The notes beneath the pieces are model-generated. The model saw nothing but the letters and a program-made list of their open reading frames with translations. It had not been told where the DNA came from and made no database searches. DNA of 64,000 nt, from positions 253,001-317,000 of the forward strand of contig NZ_JABBHF010000007.1 of assembly GCF_012910715.1 (NCBI RefSeq), in the 5' to 3' direction. This document shows, piece by piece, positions 34,534 through 43,388 of the stretch. Each line of letters opens with the position of its first letter. Within the stretch, counting starts at the first letter, position 1. The stretch is from Flavivirga algicola (GTDB lineage: Bacteria; Bacteroidota; Bacteroidia; Flavobacteriales; Flavobacteriaceae). The translations under genes were made by a program, and so were the position numbers.

Positions 34534-35078
34534 CTATTTTTTCGAATAATTTCTGCAAGTAATTTTTTTGCACGCAGTAACTTAACCTTGACGTTGTTTA
34601 TAGGTTCGTCCAGTTCTTTAGAAATTTCCTTATAGCTTAATTCTTGAAAATAACGCAAATTTATAACTTCTTGATAATGTGGTTTTAATTTTTTAATATC
34701 TCGTAGCAATTTTGCCAAATGTTGTTCGGTTATTAGTTTGTCTTCAGGTGAAGGCGATTCGTCTAAAACTTGAAAAACATCGCCATCATTTTTAGAAATG
34801 ACTTGGGCAATAGAGTTTTTTTCTTTCCTAAGTAAATCAATATGGATATTTTTGGAGATTGTAATCAGCCAGGTTTTAAACTTGAAATCATCATCAAAAG
34901 TTTCAATTTTATCAAATGCTTTGGAGAAAGTTTGAATGGTAATATCCTCTGCATCGTTTTCATTTTGAATACGTTTTAATTGAAACCCATATACATCATC
35001 CCAAAAGAGATCTAATAAGTAGTTAAAAGCCTTTTGGTCGTTTTCTTTAGCTCGTTTAATGGCTTCGCTTATTTCCAA
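34530..35078 (-). CDS. ECF-type RNA polymerase sigma factor
   Basis: The 182-residue sigma-70 family protein has region 2 (about residues 10-85, with DAEDITIQTFSKAF and FKTWLITISKN) and region 4 (about 120-180, with YQEVINLRYFQELSYKEIS and the recognition helix EPINNVKVKLLRAKK). No anti-sigma gene is adjacent. The gene overlaps the glycosyltransferase upstream by 10 bases and the Nramp-like gene downstream by 4 bases, so it is embedded in a tight operon. It differs from the sigma/anti-sigma pair at 37414-38745. Confidence 0.95.
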   Translation of the reverse strand: MEISEAIKRAKENDQKAFNYLLDLFWDDVYGFQLKRIQNENDAEDITIQTFSKAFDKIETFDDDFKFKTWLITISKNIHIDLLRKEKNSIAQVISKNDGDVFQVLDESPSPEDKLITEQHLAKLLRDIKKLKPHYQEVINLRYFQELSYKEISKELDEPINNVKVKLLRAKKLLAEIIRKNR

Positions 35079-36181
35079 TAATTAGGTTTTGATATAAGAT
35101 TAGTTATAAAGATAGTTAATTGCATAATAATTAAAAAAACTTCTAAGAAAGGTAATAATACTAGCAGATCATTTTCTTTTAACTTCTTAGAAGGTTTTCC
35201 AAATATAACATATTGTATGATAATTCTGAATAAAAATAGTGCCAAAACTATTAACCAATGATGCATTGTTATAAATAAAGTAATTGCAAAAGCCCAAAAT
35301 AATAATTGTGAACTGTAAATTAGGGTTAGCAAAATTTTATGCTTTAATTTATAGTGTTTTGCTGTTGAAACATGACGTCTTTTTTGTTTGAACCAAGCTT
35401 TGAAAGTAGTTTTTGGAACAGACTCTGTAAAACCGTTTTTTGAAAAGCAGATGGCTGTATTTTTTTGGTTTGCTACTTGATTAACAAATAAATCATCATC
35501 ACCAGAACGTAGTTTTATATGATTAATGAAGCCATTATTTTTAAAAAATGTCGTTTTTGTATAGGCTAAATTTCTACCAACTCCCATATATGGGATTCCT
35601 AACTTTGCAAAAGAAAAGTACTGCATCGCTGTTACTAATGTTTCGAAACGAATGAGTTTATTTAATAAGGAGTTTTTAATTTTTGAATAGCCACTATAAC
35701 CCAAAACAAGTTGTTTTCCTTTAGTAAAATGGCTGCTCATGTTCCTAATCCAGTATTTAGAAACAGGTTTACAGTCGGCATCAGTGAATAAAAGGAATTC
35801 ATTCTTTGAAGCTTTAATACCAAGTGTTAATGCATATTTTTTATTTCCCCAAAATGCTTCGGTATTTTTAACATTTACAATTTTAATGTTTTCGTGCTGA
35901 TTTGCAAATTGTTCCATAACTTCCAATGTTTTATCATTAGAAGCATCGTTAATTAAAACAATTTCAAAATTTGGATAATCTTGCTTAATTACCGAAGGCA
36001 AAAAGTTTTGTAAATTCTCAGCCTCATTTTTAGCGCAGATAATAACCGAAACGTCCATGTTTTTACGAGATTTCTTTTCTTGTTTAAGAAAAGTAAATCT
36101 TGTAAAGAAAAAAATATAAAAGATTGCTTGAATAATAACTACAGCAATAAATGCGTAGAAAATAAAATCAAGAAATATCAT
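35069..36181 (-). CDS. Membrane-bound family 2 glycosyltransferase
   Basis: The 370-residue protein has an N-terminal transmembrane helix, a GT-A catalytic domain with VSVIICAKNEAENL, LINDASNDKTLEV and the metal-binding FTDADCKPVS, the acceptor region with RSGDDDLFVNQ and a KRRHVSTAKHY segment in place of QxxRW, and three C-terminal transmembrane helices. This is the processive or polyprenol-type GT2 arrangement used for polysaccharide or glycolipid synthesis at the inner membrane. Donor and acceptor are unknown. It is 6 bases after the small cysteine-rich gene and overlaps the sigma factor gene by 10 bases. Confidence 0.92.
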   Translation of the reverse strand: MIFLDFIFYAFIAVVIIQAIFYIFFFTRFTFLKQEKKSRKNMDVSVIICAKNEAENLQNFLPSVIKQDYPNFEIVLINDASNDKTLEVMEQFANQHENIKIVNVKNTEAFWGNKKYALTLGIKASKNEFLLFTDADCKPVSKYWIRNMSSHFTKGKQLVLGYSGYSKIKNSLLNKLIRFETLVTAMQYFSFAKLGIPYMGVGRNLAYTKTTFFKNNGFINHIKLRSGDDDLFVNQVANQKNTAICFSKNGFTESVPKTTFKAWFKQKRRHVSTAKHYKLKHKILLTLIYSSQLLFWAFAITLFITMHHWLIVLALFLFRIIIQYVIFGKPSKKLKENDLLVLLPFLEVFLIIMQLTIFITNLISKPNYWK

Positions 36182-36187
36182 AAACGA

Positions 36188-36391
36188 TTATGAATGTTGA
36201 GGTTCGTTACAATCGCTAAATTGATCTGGAGTTTTTCCACAAAATCCACAAGCTTCTCCGTCTTTATTGAGCATTGGGTTTTGGCTAGCACAAGTACCAG
36301 CAAATTTGCCATCTTTTTTTGACCAAATTTTAATAGCAATTCCAGCAATTCCTAACCCTAGTAAAACGATAGTTATTAAAAGAAGTTTCAT
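36188..36391 (-). CDS. Small membrane protein with cysteine-rich tail
   Basis: The 67-residue product has one N-terminal transmembrane helix (about residues 3-22) followed by a short tail with four cysteines: one in GTCASQNP, the CGFC pair, and one in FSDCNEP. The tail also carries Asn-Pro and Asp residues and ends in histidine. The CxxC arrangement could bind a metal or form disulfides in the periplasm. I do not recognise a named family, though similar short proteins occur in flavobacteria. It is the first gene of the operon that continues with the glycosyltransferase, sigma factor and Nramp-like gene. Confidence 0.75.
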   Translation of the reverse strand: MKLLLITIVLLGLGIAGIAIKIWSKKDGKFAGTCASQNPMLNKDGEACGFCGKTPDQFSDCNEPQHS

Positions 36392-36619
36392 GTGATAATA
36401 TTTATTGTTTATCAGAAAATCATACAGAGAACTTAAATAGCCCTGTTATCAAATTAAAAGGGCTTTATAAAAGATATTTCACTATGATTTACTTTTCCAC
36501 AAAGATAATGCTTTTCATTAAAAATGATGCCGAATAATGGTAGGGAAATACGATAGAATGAGTGACGTACTATATTGTTTCGTGTCTAATAAAAATACTA
36601 ACTAATTAAATTCATATTT

Positions 36620-37306
36620 ATGAAAAAATTATTTGCAGAGTTTTTTGGAACATTTTGGCTGGTTTTTGGAGGTTGTGGCAGTGCTGTTTTTGCAGCAGGT
36701 TATCCAGAATTAGGAATCGGTTTTGTTGGTGTAGCACTAGCATTTGGGCTTACTGTGTTAACTATGGCTTATGCTGTTGGACACATTTCTGGCGGACATT
36801 TTAACCCAGCAGTATCTCTAGGTTTATGGGCAGGAGGGAAGTTTGACGCGAAAAATTTATTAGGCTATATTTTGGCTCAGTTAACTGGAGCTTTAGTAGC
36901 GGCAGGTGCTTTGTATTTAATTGTAACAAATAAAGCTGATTTTGTCACTGTTGGTGGTTTTGCAGCTAATGGTTATGGTGATTTATCACCAGACGGTTAC
37001 ACCATGACAGCTGCATTAATAGCAGAGTTTTTACTAACAGCTTTTTTCTTGTTAATCATTTTAGGAAGTACTCATGCAAAGGCTCCAAAAGGATTTGCAC
37101 CTATAGCTATTGGTTTGGGGTTAACTTTAATACATTTAATAAGTATTCCAATAACAAATACATCGGTTAATCCAGCGCGTTCTACCAGTCAGGCATTATT
37201 TGCCGAAGGCCATTTTACATCACAGCTTTGGTTATTTTGGCTTGCTCCAATTGCAGGTGCGATAGTTGCAGGTTTTGTGCATAAGGCATTATTTGATAAA
37301 GAATAA
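36620..37306 (+). CDS. aqpZ: Aquaporin Z
   Basis: The 228-residue channel has six transmembrane helices and the two NPA boxes, [11 protein letters not shown] (about residue 63) and [13 protein letters not shown] (about 185), each followed by the expected residues of water-selective AqpZ. The selectivity-filter Arg follows the second NPA. The N-terminus [23 protein letters not shown] is the typical first helix. It is a single gene with an intergenic region of 228 bases upstream and a bidirectional terminator downstream. Confidence 0.96.
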   Translation: MKKLFAEFFGTFWLVFGGCGSAVFAAGYPELGIGFVGVALAFGLTVLTMAYAVGHISGGHFNPAVSLGLWAGGKFDAKNLLGYILAQLTGALVAAGALYLIVTNKADFVTVGGFAANGYGDLSPDGYTMTAALIAEFLLTAFFLLIILGSTHAKAPKGFAPIAIGLGLTLIHLISIPITNTSVNPARSTSQALFAEGHFTSQLWLFWLAPIAGAIVAGFVHKALFDKE

Positions 37307-37349
37307 TTAAGAAATTAGACAAAAGTGATTTGATATTTCTAGTATTCAA

Positions 37350-37384
37350 GAAAGCCTCGTTTTTATATTAAAAACGAGGCTTTC
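37350..37384. terminator. Bidirectional terminator between aqpZ and the anti-sigma gene
   Basis: GAAAGCCTCGTTTTTA at 37350 pairs with the AAAAACGAGGCTTTC arm that ends at 37384. The long stem with A/T flanks serves the two convergent genes. Confidence 0.85.
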
Positions 37385-37413
37385 GACTTATTAATTATGA
37401 TGTATTGTTTATT

Positions 37414-38202
37414 TTATTGTAAGCTAATTTCTGCTACTTTATTTTCTATAGAAGCAATAGTGTTTCCACCTTTTGGTTCTATGGTAATATTTAAAGCAAG
37501 TGCATCTTCAGCATAAGGAATAGACATAAGCTGTCTGTCTGCTTCATTCAATATTCCTAAGCTTACCATTTGTCCTTGCAAATCAGCCCATATTTGGTAG
37601 CATTGCTCTTCAGGTAATTTAGGTAATGAAACAACATCAATCATCGATGTTTTTTCTTTCGGATTAATGTAAGCAACTGTTTTTAAATCCTTAGCTCGCT
37701 CGTTTCCTTTGATGATGTATTTTTCAGTCTCAGGATTGTTAAGCTTTAACAACTGCCTCATGACATTATCAAGCATTAGATTGTTTTTTTCAATATCATT
37801 TCGTAAATCAAAAATTTCATCAACGACTATCTGGTTTTCTTGAGATAGCTTTTGTTTTTGGGAATAGAAATGATAAGAAGTACCAGCAAAAATTAAAGCA
37901 GCAATACTAGCAGCTATGCTGAATTTATACCACGATTTGTATTTTTTTCGTGCGTTTAAATCAACAACTGGAGCTTCATCAAGTTCATCTAAAATATTAT
38001 TTAAGATGCTTTTAGGGGCTTCAACGGCATTGCTTTTGGCAACAATTTCTAAATTGTACTGCAATGTGTTGTAGGCGTTCTGTACTTCTGGATATTTTGA
38101 AATATAAGATTCAACCATTTCTGTTTCTGCAGAAGTAGTTTCACCTAATAGATATTTTTCTAAAAGGCCAGAACTTAAAAAAGTAGTTATTTTCTCATTC
38201 AT
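37414..38202 (-). CDS. Anti-sigma factor with RskA-type C-terminal domain
   Basis: The 262-residue protein has a cytoplasmic N-terminal zinc-less anti-sigma-like helical domain (LLEKYLLGETTSAETEMVESYI), a single transmembrane helix near residues 90-110, a coiled segment, and an extracytoplasmic RskA/anti-sigma-K domain (VSLPKLPEEQCYQIWADLQGQ, then MVSLGIL and FAED-like residues near the end). It should hold the sigma factor encoded 12 bases upstream at the membrane. The signal that releases it is unknown. It is co-transcribed with that sigma gene. Confidence 0.93.
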   Translation of the reverse strand: MNEKITTFLSSGLLEKYLLGETTSAETEMVESYISKYPEVQNAYNTLQYNLEIVAKSNAVEAPKSILNNILDELDEAPVVDLNARKKYKSWYKFSIAASIAALIFAGTSYHFYSQKQKLSQENQIVVDEIFDLRNDIEKNNLMLDNVMRQLLKLNNPETEKYIIKGNERAKDLKTVAYINPKEKTSMIDVVSLPKLPEEQCYQIWADLQGQMVSLGILNEADRQLMSIPYAEDALALNITIEPKGGNTIASIENKVAEISLQ

Positions 38203-38214
38203 GACTTTGTTTAG

Positions 38215-38745
38215 TTAAGGATTATAAATTTTTTTCAATTCTCGTAATCCAATTTTTAATCTTGACTTTATGGTTCCCAGCGGAATTTCTAATTCATCAC
38301 TGGCTTCTTGTTGTGTCATGCCCTCAAAAAAGAGCGCATTGATCACTATTTGATATTTTTCATCAAGCCTTTTTAGATGGGTTTTTATATCTAAAACATC
38401 TTGATTTAATTCATTTGATTTTATCTTATATACGGACGAAGTCTCTATTTGGACTTCTTTGCCACTTTTGTTCTTTAACGATCTAACTTTATCGATAGCC
38501 GTATTATAGGCAATTCGATACAGCCAAGTAAATAATTTTGCTTTGTTGGGATCGTATTTTTTAGAGTATCTCCATATTTTTACGAAGCTTTCTTGAAGCA
38601 CGTCTTGTGCAATATCATCATCGGTTATTATTTTTTTAATAACACCAAACAGTGAATCTGAGTAGCTTTCATAAAGTAGGGTAATGGCTTTTTTGTCGCC
38701 ATTTTTTAGGAAGTGAATTATTTCTTTTTCTGTGGATGAAATCAA
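38215..38745 (-). CDS. ECF sigma factor partnered with the RskA-type anti-sigma factor
   Basis: The 176-residue sigma factor has region 2 (DDIAQDVLQESFVKIWRYSKKYDP, LFTWLYRIAYN) and region 4 (YQIVINALFFEGMTQQEASDELEIPLGTIKSRLKIG) as in the SigK/SigJ-like ECF groups. The frame begins with TTG at 38745; no early ATG is available, so the start is either this TTG or a nearby alternative. A -7 box, TAACTTTG, lies 46 bases upstream. It is followed after 12 bases by its anti-sigma gene. Confidence 0.93.
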   Translation of the reverse strand: MISSTEKEIIHFLKNGDKKAITLLYESYSDSLFGVIKKIITDDDIAQDVLQESFVKIWRYSKKYDPNKAKLFTWLYRIAYNTAIDKVRSLKNKSGKEVQIETSSVYKIKSNELNQDVLDIKTHLKRLDEKYQIVINALFFEGMTQQEASDELEIPLGTIKSRLKIGLRELKKIYNP

Positions 38746-38790
38746 AGCAAATTTGGTTTTAACGAAAAATCGATATGGTCGTAATTATGC

Positions 38791-38798
38791 CAAAGTTA
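38791..38798 (-). promoter_or_regulatory. -7 box for the sigma/anti-sigma operon
   Basis: The minus strand reads TAACTTTG, an exact TAnnTTTG match, giving a leader of about 40 bases before the TTG at 38745. A housekeeping promoter element rather than an obvious autoregulated ECF promoter is what I can see. Confidence 0.45.
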
Positions 38799-38813
38799 GA
38801 AATTTCTTTTAGA

Positions 38814-39827
38814 TTACAATATATTTACTTCGGCTTCAATAGAAATATCAAAAATCCGTTTGACTGTTTTTTGTATTAATTTTGAAAGATTTAAGATGTC
38901 AGAACCTTTAGCATTACCATAATTGACAAGCACTAGAGCTTGATTTTTATGCACGCCATATTTGCCAAACTGCTTGCCTTTAAATCCAGCTTTTTCGATA
39001 AGCCAACCTGCAGGGACTTTCACTAGGTCTTTAGAAACAGGATAGCTCGGAATATCAGAAAAATTCTTCGATAAAATGTCGAAATTAGATTTTGAGATTA
39101 CTGGGTTTTTGAAAAAACTGCCACTATTTCCTATTTCTTCTGGGTTGGGTAGCTTACTTTCTCTAATTGCTATAACAGCTTTCGATACATCTTGAATTGT
39201 TGGTTGACTAACCTGCATGGTTTCAAGTTGAGATGTAATGGCCCCATAGCTAACGTGAAGTTTATGATTTTTTTTGCTAAGAAGAAATGTAACACTTGTT
39301 ATAATATATTTCCCTTTAGCACCTTGCTTGAAAATAGAGTTTCTGTAATCAAAATTACAATCGGTTTTTGTAAATGTTTTTACAGTTTGTGTTTCTAATG
39401 ATATGGCTTCGCATGACACAAAAGTGTCTTTTAATTCAACACCATATGCTCCGATATTTTGAATAGGTGCTGTGCCTACATTACCTGGGATTAATGATAA
39501 GTTTTCAATACCTCCAAAATCATTATTGATACACCAGATTACGAATTCGTGCCAATTTTCACCTGCACTAGCTTTAATAGTAACAAAATTATCGTCTTCG
39601 GAGACGATTTTAATACCTTTTATATTAATATGTATAACAAGACCTTCAAAATTTTTTGTGAGTAACATATTGCTGCCACCACCCAAAATAAGCTTATTGG
39701 AATGGTTTTTAAGAGCTAAAACTTGTTTTAATTCATCTGTACTGGAAACAGAAATGAAAAAATTTGCAGTAACATCAATACCAAAAGTATTGTATGGTTT
39801 TAAGGATATGTTTTGTTCTATACGCAC
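38814..39827 (-). CDS. murB: UDP-N-acetylenolpyruvoylglucosamine reductase
   Basis: The 337-residue FAD enzyme reduces the enolpyruvyl group to make UDP-MurNAc. Features include NISLKPYNTFGIDVTA at the N-terminus, the FAD-binding LGGGSNMLL, GIENLSLIPGNVGTAPIQNIGAYG, and the catalytic serine region GNSGSFFKNP. Length and motifs fit the E. coli-type (type I) enzyme. The start is GTG at 39827, inside the end of the aminotransferase gene (10-base overlap), so the two genes are coupled. Confidence 0.95.
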   Translation of the reverse strand: MRIEQNISLKPYNTFGIDVTANFFISVSSTDELKQVLALKNHSNKLILGGGSNMLLTKNFEGLVIHINIKGIKIVSEDDNFVTIKASAGENWHEFVIWCINNDFGGIENLSLIPGNVGTAPIQNIGAYGVELKDTFVSCEAISLETQTVKTFTKTDCNFDYRNSIFKQGAKGKYIITSVTFLLSKKNHKLHVSYGAITSQLETMQVSQPTIQDVSKAVIAIRESKLPNPEEIGNSGSFFKNPVISKSNFDILSKNFSDIPSYPVSKDLVKVPAGWLIEKAGFKGKQFGKYGVHKNQALVLVNYGNAKGSDILNLSKLIQKTVKRIFDISIEAEVNIL

Positions 39828-41017
39828 GAATCGTTGTAAGCTTTTAAAGCCTTTTTTAAAATATTAACTGCTTTAACCAAACTTTCTTTTTTTAATACGT
39901 AAGCAATCCGTACTTGGTTTAGACCAACCTCAGAAGTAGAGTAAAAACCGCCAGCTGGAGCAACCATTATGGTTTCGCCGTCAACATCAAAATGTTCTAA
40001 AATCCATTGAGCAAAATCATCAGAATTGTTTATTGGAAGTTCGGCTATACAATAAAAAGCGCCTTTAGGTTTTGCCACTTTAACACCCTCTATTTTTTGC
40101 AGTTCTACTATTAAAGTATTTCTTCTGGAGACATATTCTTCAATAACATCATCAAAATAACTTTGTGGTGTTTCCAAGGCAGCTTCACTCGCTATTTGCG
40201 CTAGTGTTGGCGGGCTTAAACGTGCTTGAGCAAATTTTAAAACGGTTTGTATTACTGTTTTGTTTTTTGATATAAGGCATCCTACTCTAGCTCCGCACAT
40301 ACTGTATCTTTTAGAAACAGAATCTATAATAATTGCATGATTTTCAAGTCCAGTTTCTTGCATGATAGAATAGTGTACATGATCATCATACACGAATTCC
40401 CGGTAGACTTCATCAGCAACTAAAAATAAATCATGTTTTTTAACAATTGCAGCTAGCTTTTGTATTTCTTCTTTAGAATATAAATAACCTGTGGGGTTAT
40501 TTGGGTTGCAAATTAAAATGGCCTTTGTTTTTGGGGTAATCAACTTTTCAAACGCATCAATAGAAGGTAAAGCAAAATCGTTTTCAATTTTGGAAATTAC
40601 AGGGACAATTTCAACTCCAGATGCAGTTGAAAAACCAGTGTAGTTAGCATAAAATGGTTCTGGGACAATAACTTCATCACCCACGTCCATAATGCTTCCA
40701 AAAGTAAAAAGAAGTGCTTCGCTACCACCAGTAGTAACTACAATATCATCATAGGAAATATCAATGTTATGCTTGGCATAGTATGATGCGATTTTTTGTC
40801 TATATACTTCTGATCCTTCCGATCTTGAATATGCCAATACATCTATATTGCTTTCTTTTACTGCTTGTAAGGCAATTTTAGGCGTTTTAATATCAGGTTG
40901 TCCAATATTTAAGTAATAAATACGCTTTCCTTTTTTTTCAGCCTCTTCGGCGTAAGGAACTAACTTGCGTATTGGAGAAGCAGGCATTTGCTGCCCTTTT
41001 TTAGATATTGATGGCAT
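39818..41017 (-). CDS. PLP-dependent class I/II aminotransferase
   Basis: The 399-residue fold-type I aminotransferase shows the substrate segment YLNIGQPDIKTP, the PLP-contacting CNPNNPTGYLYS, the Asp-x-x-Tyr pair ADEVYREF, and the PLP lysine in SVSKRYSMCGARVG. It belongs to the aspartate/prephenate aminotransferase-like subgroup (I-gamma). The exact amino donor cannot be fixed from sequence. It is first in an operon with murB and has a near-match -7 box (CAACTTTG on the minus strand, 41037-41044) 20 bases upstream. Confidence 0.92.
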   Translation of the reverse strand: MPSISKKGQQMPASPIRKLVPYAEEAEKKGKRIYYLNIGQPDIKTPKIALQAVKESNIDVLAYSRSEGSEVYRQKIASYYAKHNIDISYDDIVVTTGGSEALLFTFGSIMDVGDEVIVPEPFYANYTGFSTASGVEIVPVISKIENDFALPSIDAFEKLITPKTKAILICNPNNPTGYLYSKEEIQKLAAIVKKHDLFLVADEVYREFVYDDHVHYSIMQETGLENHAIIIDSVSKRYSMCGARVGCLISKNKTVIQTVLKFAQARLSPPTLAQIASEAALETPQSYFDDVIEEYVSRRNTLIVELQKIEGVKVAKPKGAFYCIAELPINNSDDFAQWILEHFDVDGETIMVAPAGGFYSTSEVGLNQVRIAYVLKKESLVKAVNILKKALKAYNDSCV

Positions 41018-41121
41018 TGACGATAAATTAATCCTGCAAAGTTGAGAAAATTATCTTAAAGTTTTTTTAAAAAACAGCACTAAATAAGTAAGTTGATATA
41101 AAAGATTCGTAATTTCATTAT

Positions 41122-42477
41122 ATGAAAATTGTATTTCTCTCAATAAACAAGCTATTATGCCTTGTTTTAGTTTTTTTTTGTTTTAGTGGCCTTGGTTTCT
41201 CTCAGGGTAAGTTTATTATAGAAAATAAAAAGCAGACAGATAAGGTTAAATTTAAACTAATAAATAATTTAATTATCATTCCAGTTGAAGTTAATGGTGT
41301 TAAACTATCGTTTTTATTGGATACAGGAGTGAGCAAACCTATTATTTTTAATTTTTTAAATGTATCGGATACGCTAAAAATAAAAGAAACAGAGACCATT
41401 TTTTTAAAAGGTTTAGGGGAAGGAGAATCTGTAGAAACTTTAAGATCTAGGAATAATGTTTTTAAAATAGGAGATGCTATTAAGCTAAATCAAGACCTGT
41501 ATGCGGTATATAATTCCAATCTCAATTTTGCTCCCAGGTTAGGGTTTCCCGTTCATGGGATTATTGGCTTTGATTTGTTTAAGGATTTAGTGGTTGAAAT
41601 AAACTATTCGAAAAAAATTTTAAAATTAACAACACCAGAAAAATATACGTACAAGAAATGTAAAAAATGTGAAAGGCTAAATTTAGAGTTTTATAATAAT
41701 AAACCATATATAAATGCAGATGTAGCTATAAATAGAGTCATAACTCCTGTAAAATTATTAATAGACTCTGGGGGTAGTGACGCCTTATGGCTGTTTGAAG
41801 ATAACTCTTTAGGAATTAAATCCAATAACAAATACTTTTATGATTTTCTTGGTCATGGCTTGAGTGGAAGTGTATATGGGAAGCGTTCTAAAGCCAGAAG
41901 CTTTTTCTTAAGAAGTTTTGAACTTAATAATGTTAATGTTTCGTATCCAGATTCAACGTATATATTGCATGCAAGAAAACTCAAGGGGCGTAATGGTAGC
42001 TTGTCTGGTAATATTTTAAAACGATTTAATATTGTTTTTGATTATCGGAGGGCAAAAATTACCCTAACTAAGAATCATTATTTTAACGAAAAATTTCAGT
42101 ATAATAAAAGTGGTATAGAATTGGCTCACAATGGACTTAGATTAGTACAGGAACGAGATAATTTCATTGGAAATGATAATTATGGAAACTCTCAAGAGCA
42201 AAGTGGTACGAGAATTATGATAAACCCTCAATATAAATTATCGTTAAAGCCAGCTTATACTATAGTAGAATTAAGGGAAGGTTCTCCTGCGGAAAAAGCT
42301 GGTTTGTTAAAAGGAGATGTGATTTTGAGTATAAATAATAAGAGTACGTATCATTTTAAGCTGCAAGAGTTGATTATAATGTTTTATGGCGATTCGGGCA
42401 AACGTATCAAGTTAAAAGTTGAAAGAGGTGATAAGATTTTAACTTTTGAGTTTCGTCTAGAAAACCTTTTTCAATAA
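41122..42477 (+). CDS. Secreted retropepsin-like aspartyl protease with PDZ domain
   Basis: The 451-residue protein has a signal peptide (ending GLGFSQG), two retropepsin-like halves each with an active-site motif (FLLDTGVSKPI near residue 70, LLIDSGGSDALW near 213), and a C-terminal PDZ domain (about 360-445, with REGSPAEKAGLLKGDVILSIN). Two Asp-Thr/Ser-Gly motifs in one chain suggest a pseudo-dimeric protease, working in the periplasm or on the cell surface. The PDZ domain would bind substrate C-termini or regulate activity. A bidirectional terminator follows. Related proteins are common in Bacteroidota but little characterised. Confidence 0.9.
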   Translation: MKIVFLSINKLLCLVLVFFCFSGLGFSQGKFIIENKKQTDKVKFKLINNLIIIPVEVNGVKLSFLLDTGVSKPIIFNFLNVSDTLKIKETETIFLKGLGEGESVETLRSRNNVFKIGDAIKLNQDLYAVYNSNLNFAPRLGFPVHGIIGFDLFKDLVVEINYSKKILKLTTPEKYTYKKCKKCERLNLEFYNNKPYINADVAINRVITPVKLLIDSGGSDALWLFEDNSLGIKSNNKYFYDFLGHGLSGSVYGKRSKARSFFLRSFELNNVNVSYPDSTYILHARKLKGRNGSLSGNILKRFNIVFDYRRAKITLTKNHYFNEKFQYNKSGIELAHNGLRLVQERDNFIGNDNYGNSQEQSGTRIMINPQYKLSLKPAYTIVELREGSPAEKAGLLKGDVILSINNKSTYHFKLQELIIMFYGDSGKRIKLKVERGDKILTFEFRLENLFQ

Positions 42478-42480
42478 AAA

Positions 42481-42510
42481 AGCCTAAACTAATTAATTTA
42501 AGTTTAGGCT
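42481..42510. terminator. Bidirectional terminator
   Basis: A perfect 10-bp stem (AGCCTAAACT at 42481-42490 with AGTTTAGGCT at 42501-42510) is flanked by an A run on the left and T-rich sequence on the right. It serves the convergent retropepsin-PDZ and DUF1573 genes. Confidence 0.88.
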
Positions 42511-42535
42511 ATTTATTTTTTATTAGTTGAGCATT

Positions 42536-42961
42536 TTACTGCTGTACAATACTTTTGTCTTTCTTTTCTAAAACATTCTTTTTGCTTGGGTCTACTACTA
42601 AACCTTTTATTTTTAAAGCCACAGTAGGTGTTTCTGCATTCGATATAACAGTTATTGTTTTTCTAATAGGATTTACTCTATTTGTGTCATATTTAACCTC
42701 AATTTCTCCAGTTTTTCCTGGTAAAATAGGGTCTTTTGGTTTTTTAGGAATCGTACAGCCACAACTAGATGAAACTTTGGAAATTATAAGCGGCGCATCT
42801 CCTGTGTTTGTGAATTTAAAAACGCGCACCCCATTCGATCCTTTGTCAATAGTTCCATAATCGATAGTCTCAGACTCAAATTTTATTTTTGCTACTTTGT
42901 CTTGAGCATTTACAGATAAACTTATTAATCCGATAAATAAAATTGTAATTAATTGTTTCAT
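42536..42961 (-). CDS. Secreted DUF1573 domain protein
   Basis: The 141-residue protein has a signal peptide (ending SVNAQ) and one DUF1573 domain, an immunoglobulin-like ASPM/SPD-2/Hydin fold, with the family motif FTNTGDAPLIISKVSSSCGC and the later VKYDTNRVNPIRKTITV. DUF1573 proteins are abundant in Bacteroidota and are thought to act outside the inner membrane, but no reaction is known. It is convergent with the retropepsin-PDZ gene, and a gene-free stretch of about 430 bases separates it from valS. Confidence 0.92.
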   Translation of the reverse strand: MKQLITILFIGLISLSVNAQDKVAKIKFESETIDYGTIDKGSNGVRVFKFTNTGDAPLIISKVSSSCGCTIPKKPKDPILPGKTGEIEVKYDTNRVNPIRKTITVISNAETPTVALKIKGLVVDPSKKNVLEKKDKSIVQQ

Positions 42962-43388
42962 TTGTCTATTTTTTATTGTTTTTATCAGGTCAAATACTGA
43001 GCATTTCTAACATTATTTTAGCTTTAAAATGCTCATTTTTATTAATTCTAATTTCATGTCAAACATACTTACTTTTTCTACAATCTACAAAAATATTAGA
43101 CATAATGCAGGCATGTTAAGATATTCAACTGGGTTAAAAGTACGTACAACTTTTTCGAAATAGGTTTATATTTTGTTAAAATATTCAATAATCATTATTT
43201 TACAATTGTCACGATACATTTTACCTGTTAAAATTCATTTTTATACTACCAGAGCTGCTTGTAAGCAGATAAGGTGTCATTTCTCACACTAAAATTTCAT
43301 TTATCAGTGAAATAATGGTTAAGCACATTTCACAGAAAAAGAAATATAAGTACTTTTGCACATCAATGTTCAAAAACTATTCCAAAGT
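42962..43388. other. Gene-free region between the DUF1573 gene and valS
   Basis: No convincing coding frame is present. A short stem CTGCTT/AAGCAG lies near 43256-43270 and a weaker TTTCA/TGAAA pair near 43299-43315. I see no T-box-like or riboswitch-like conserved element. The right end holds the valS promoter. Confidence 0.6.
43351..43358 (+). promoter_or_regulatory. -7 box for valS
   Basis: TACTTTTG matches TAnnTTTG. A start site near 43362 would give a leader of about 27 bases. The same sequence contains the TTG that begins a longer valS frame, so that TTG cannot be the start codon. Confidence 0.6.

Noticed and set aside
42962-43388. T-box or other RNA leader upstream of valS
   Set aside because: The promoter box at 43351-43358 gives a leader of only about 27 bases, and T-box leaders are not expected in Bacteroidota. 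No conserved T-box sequence is seen.
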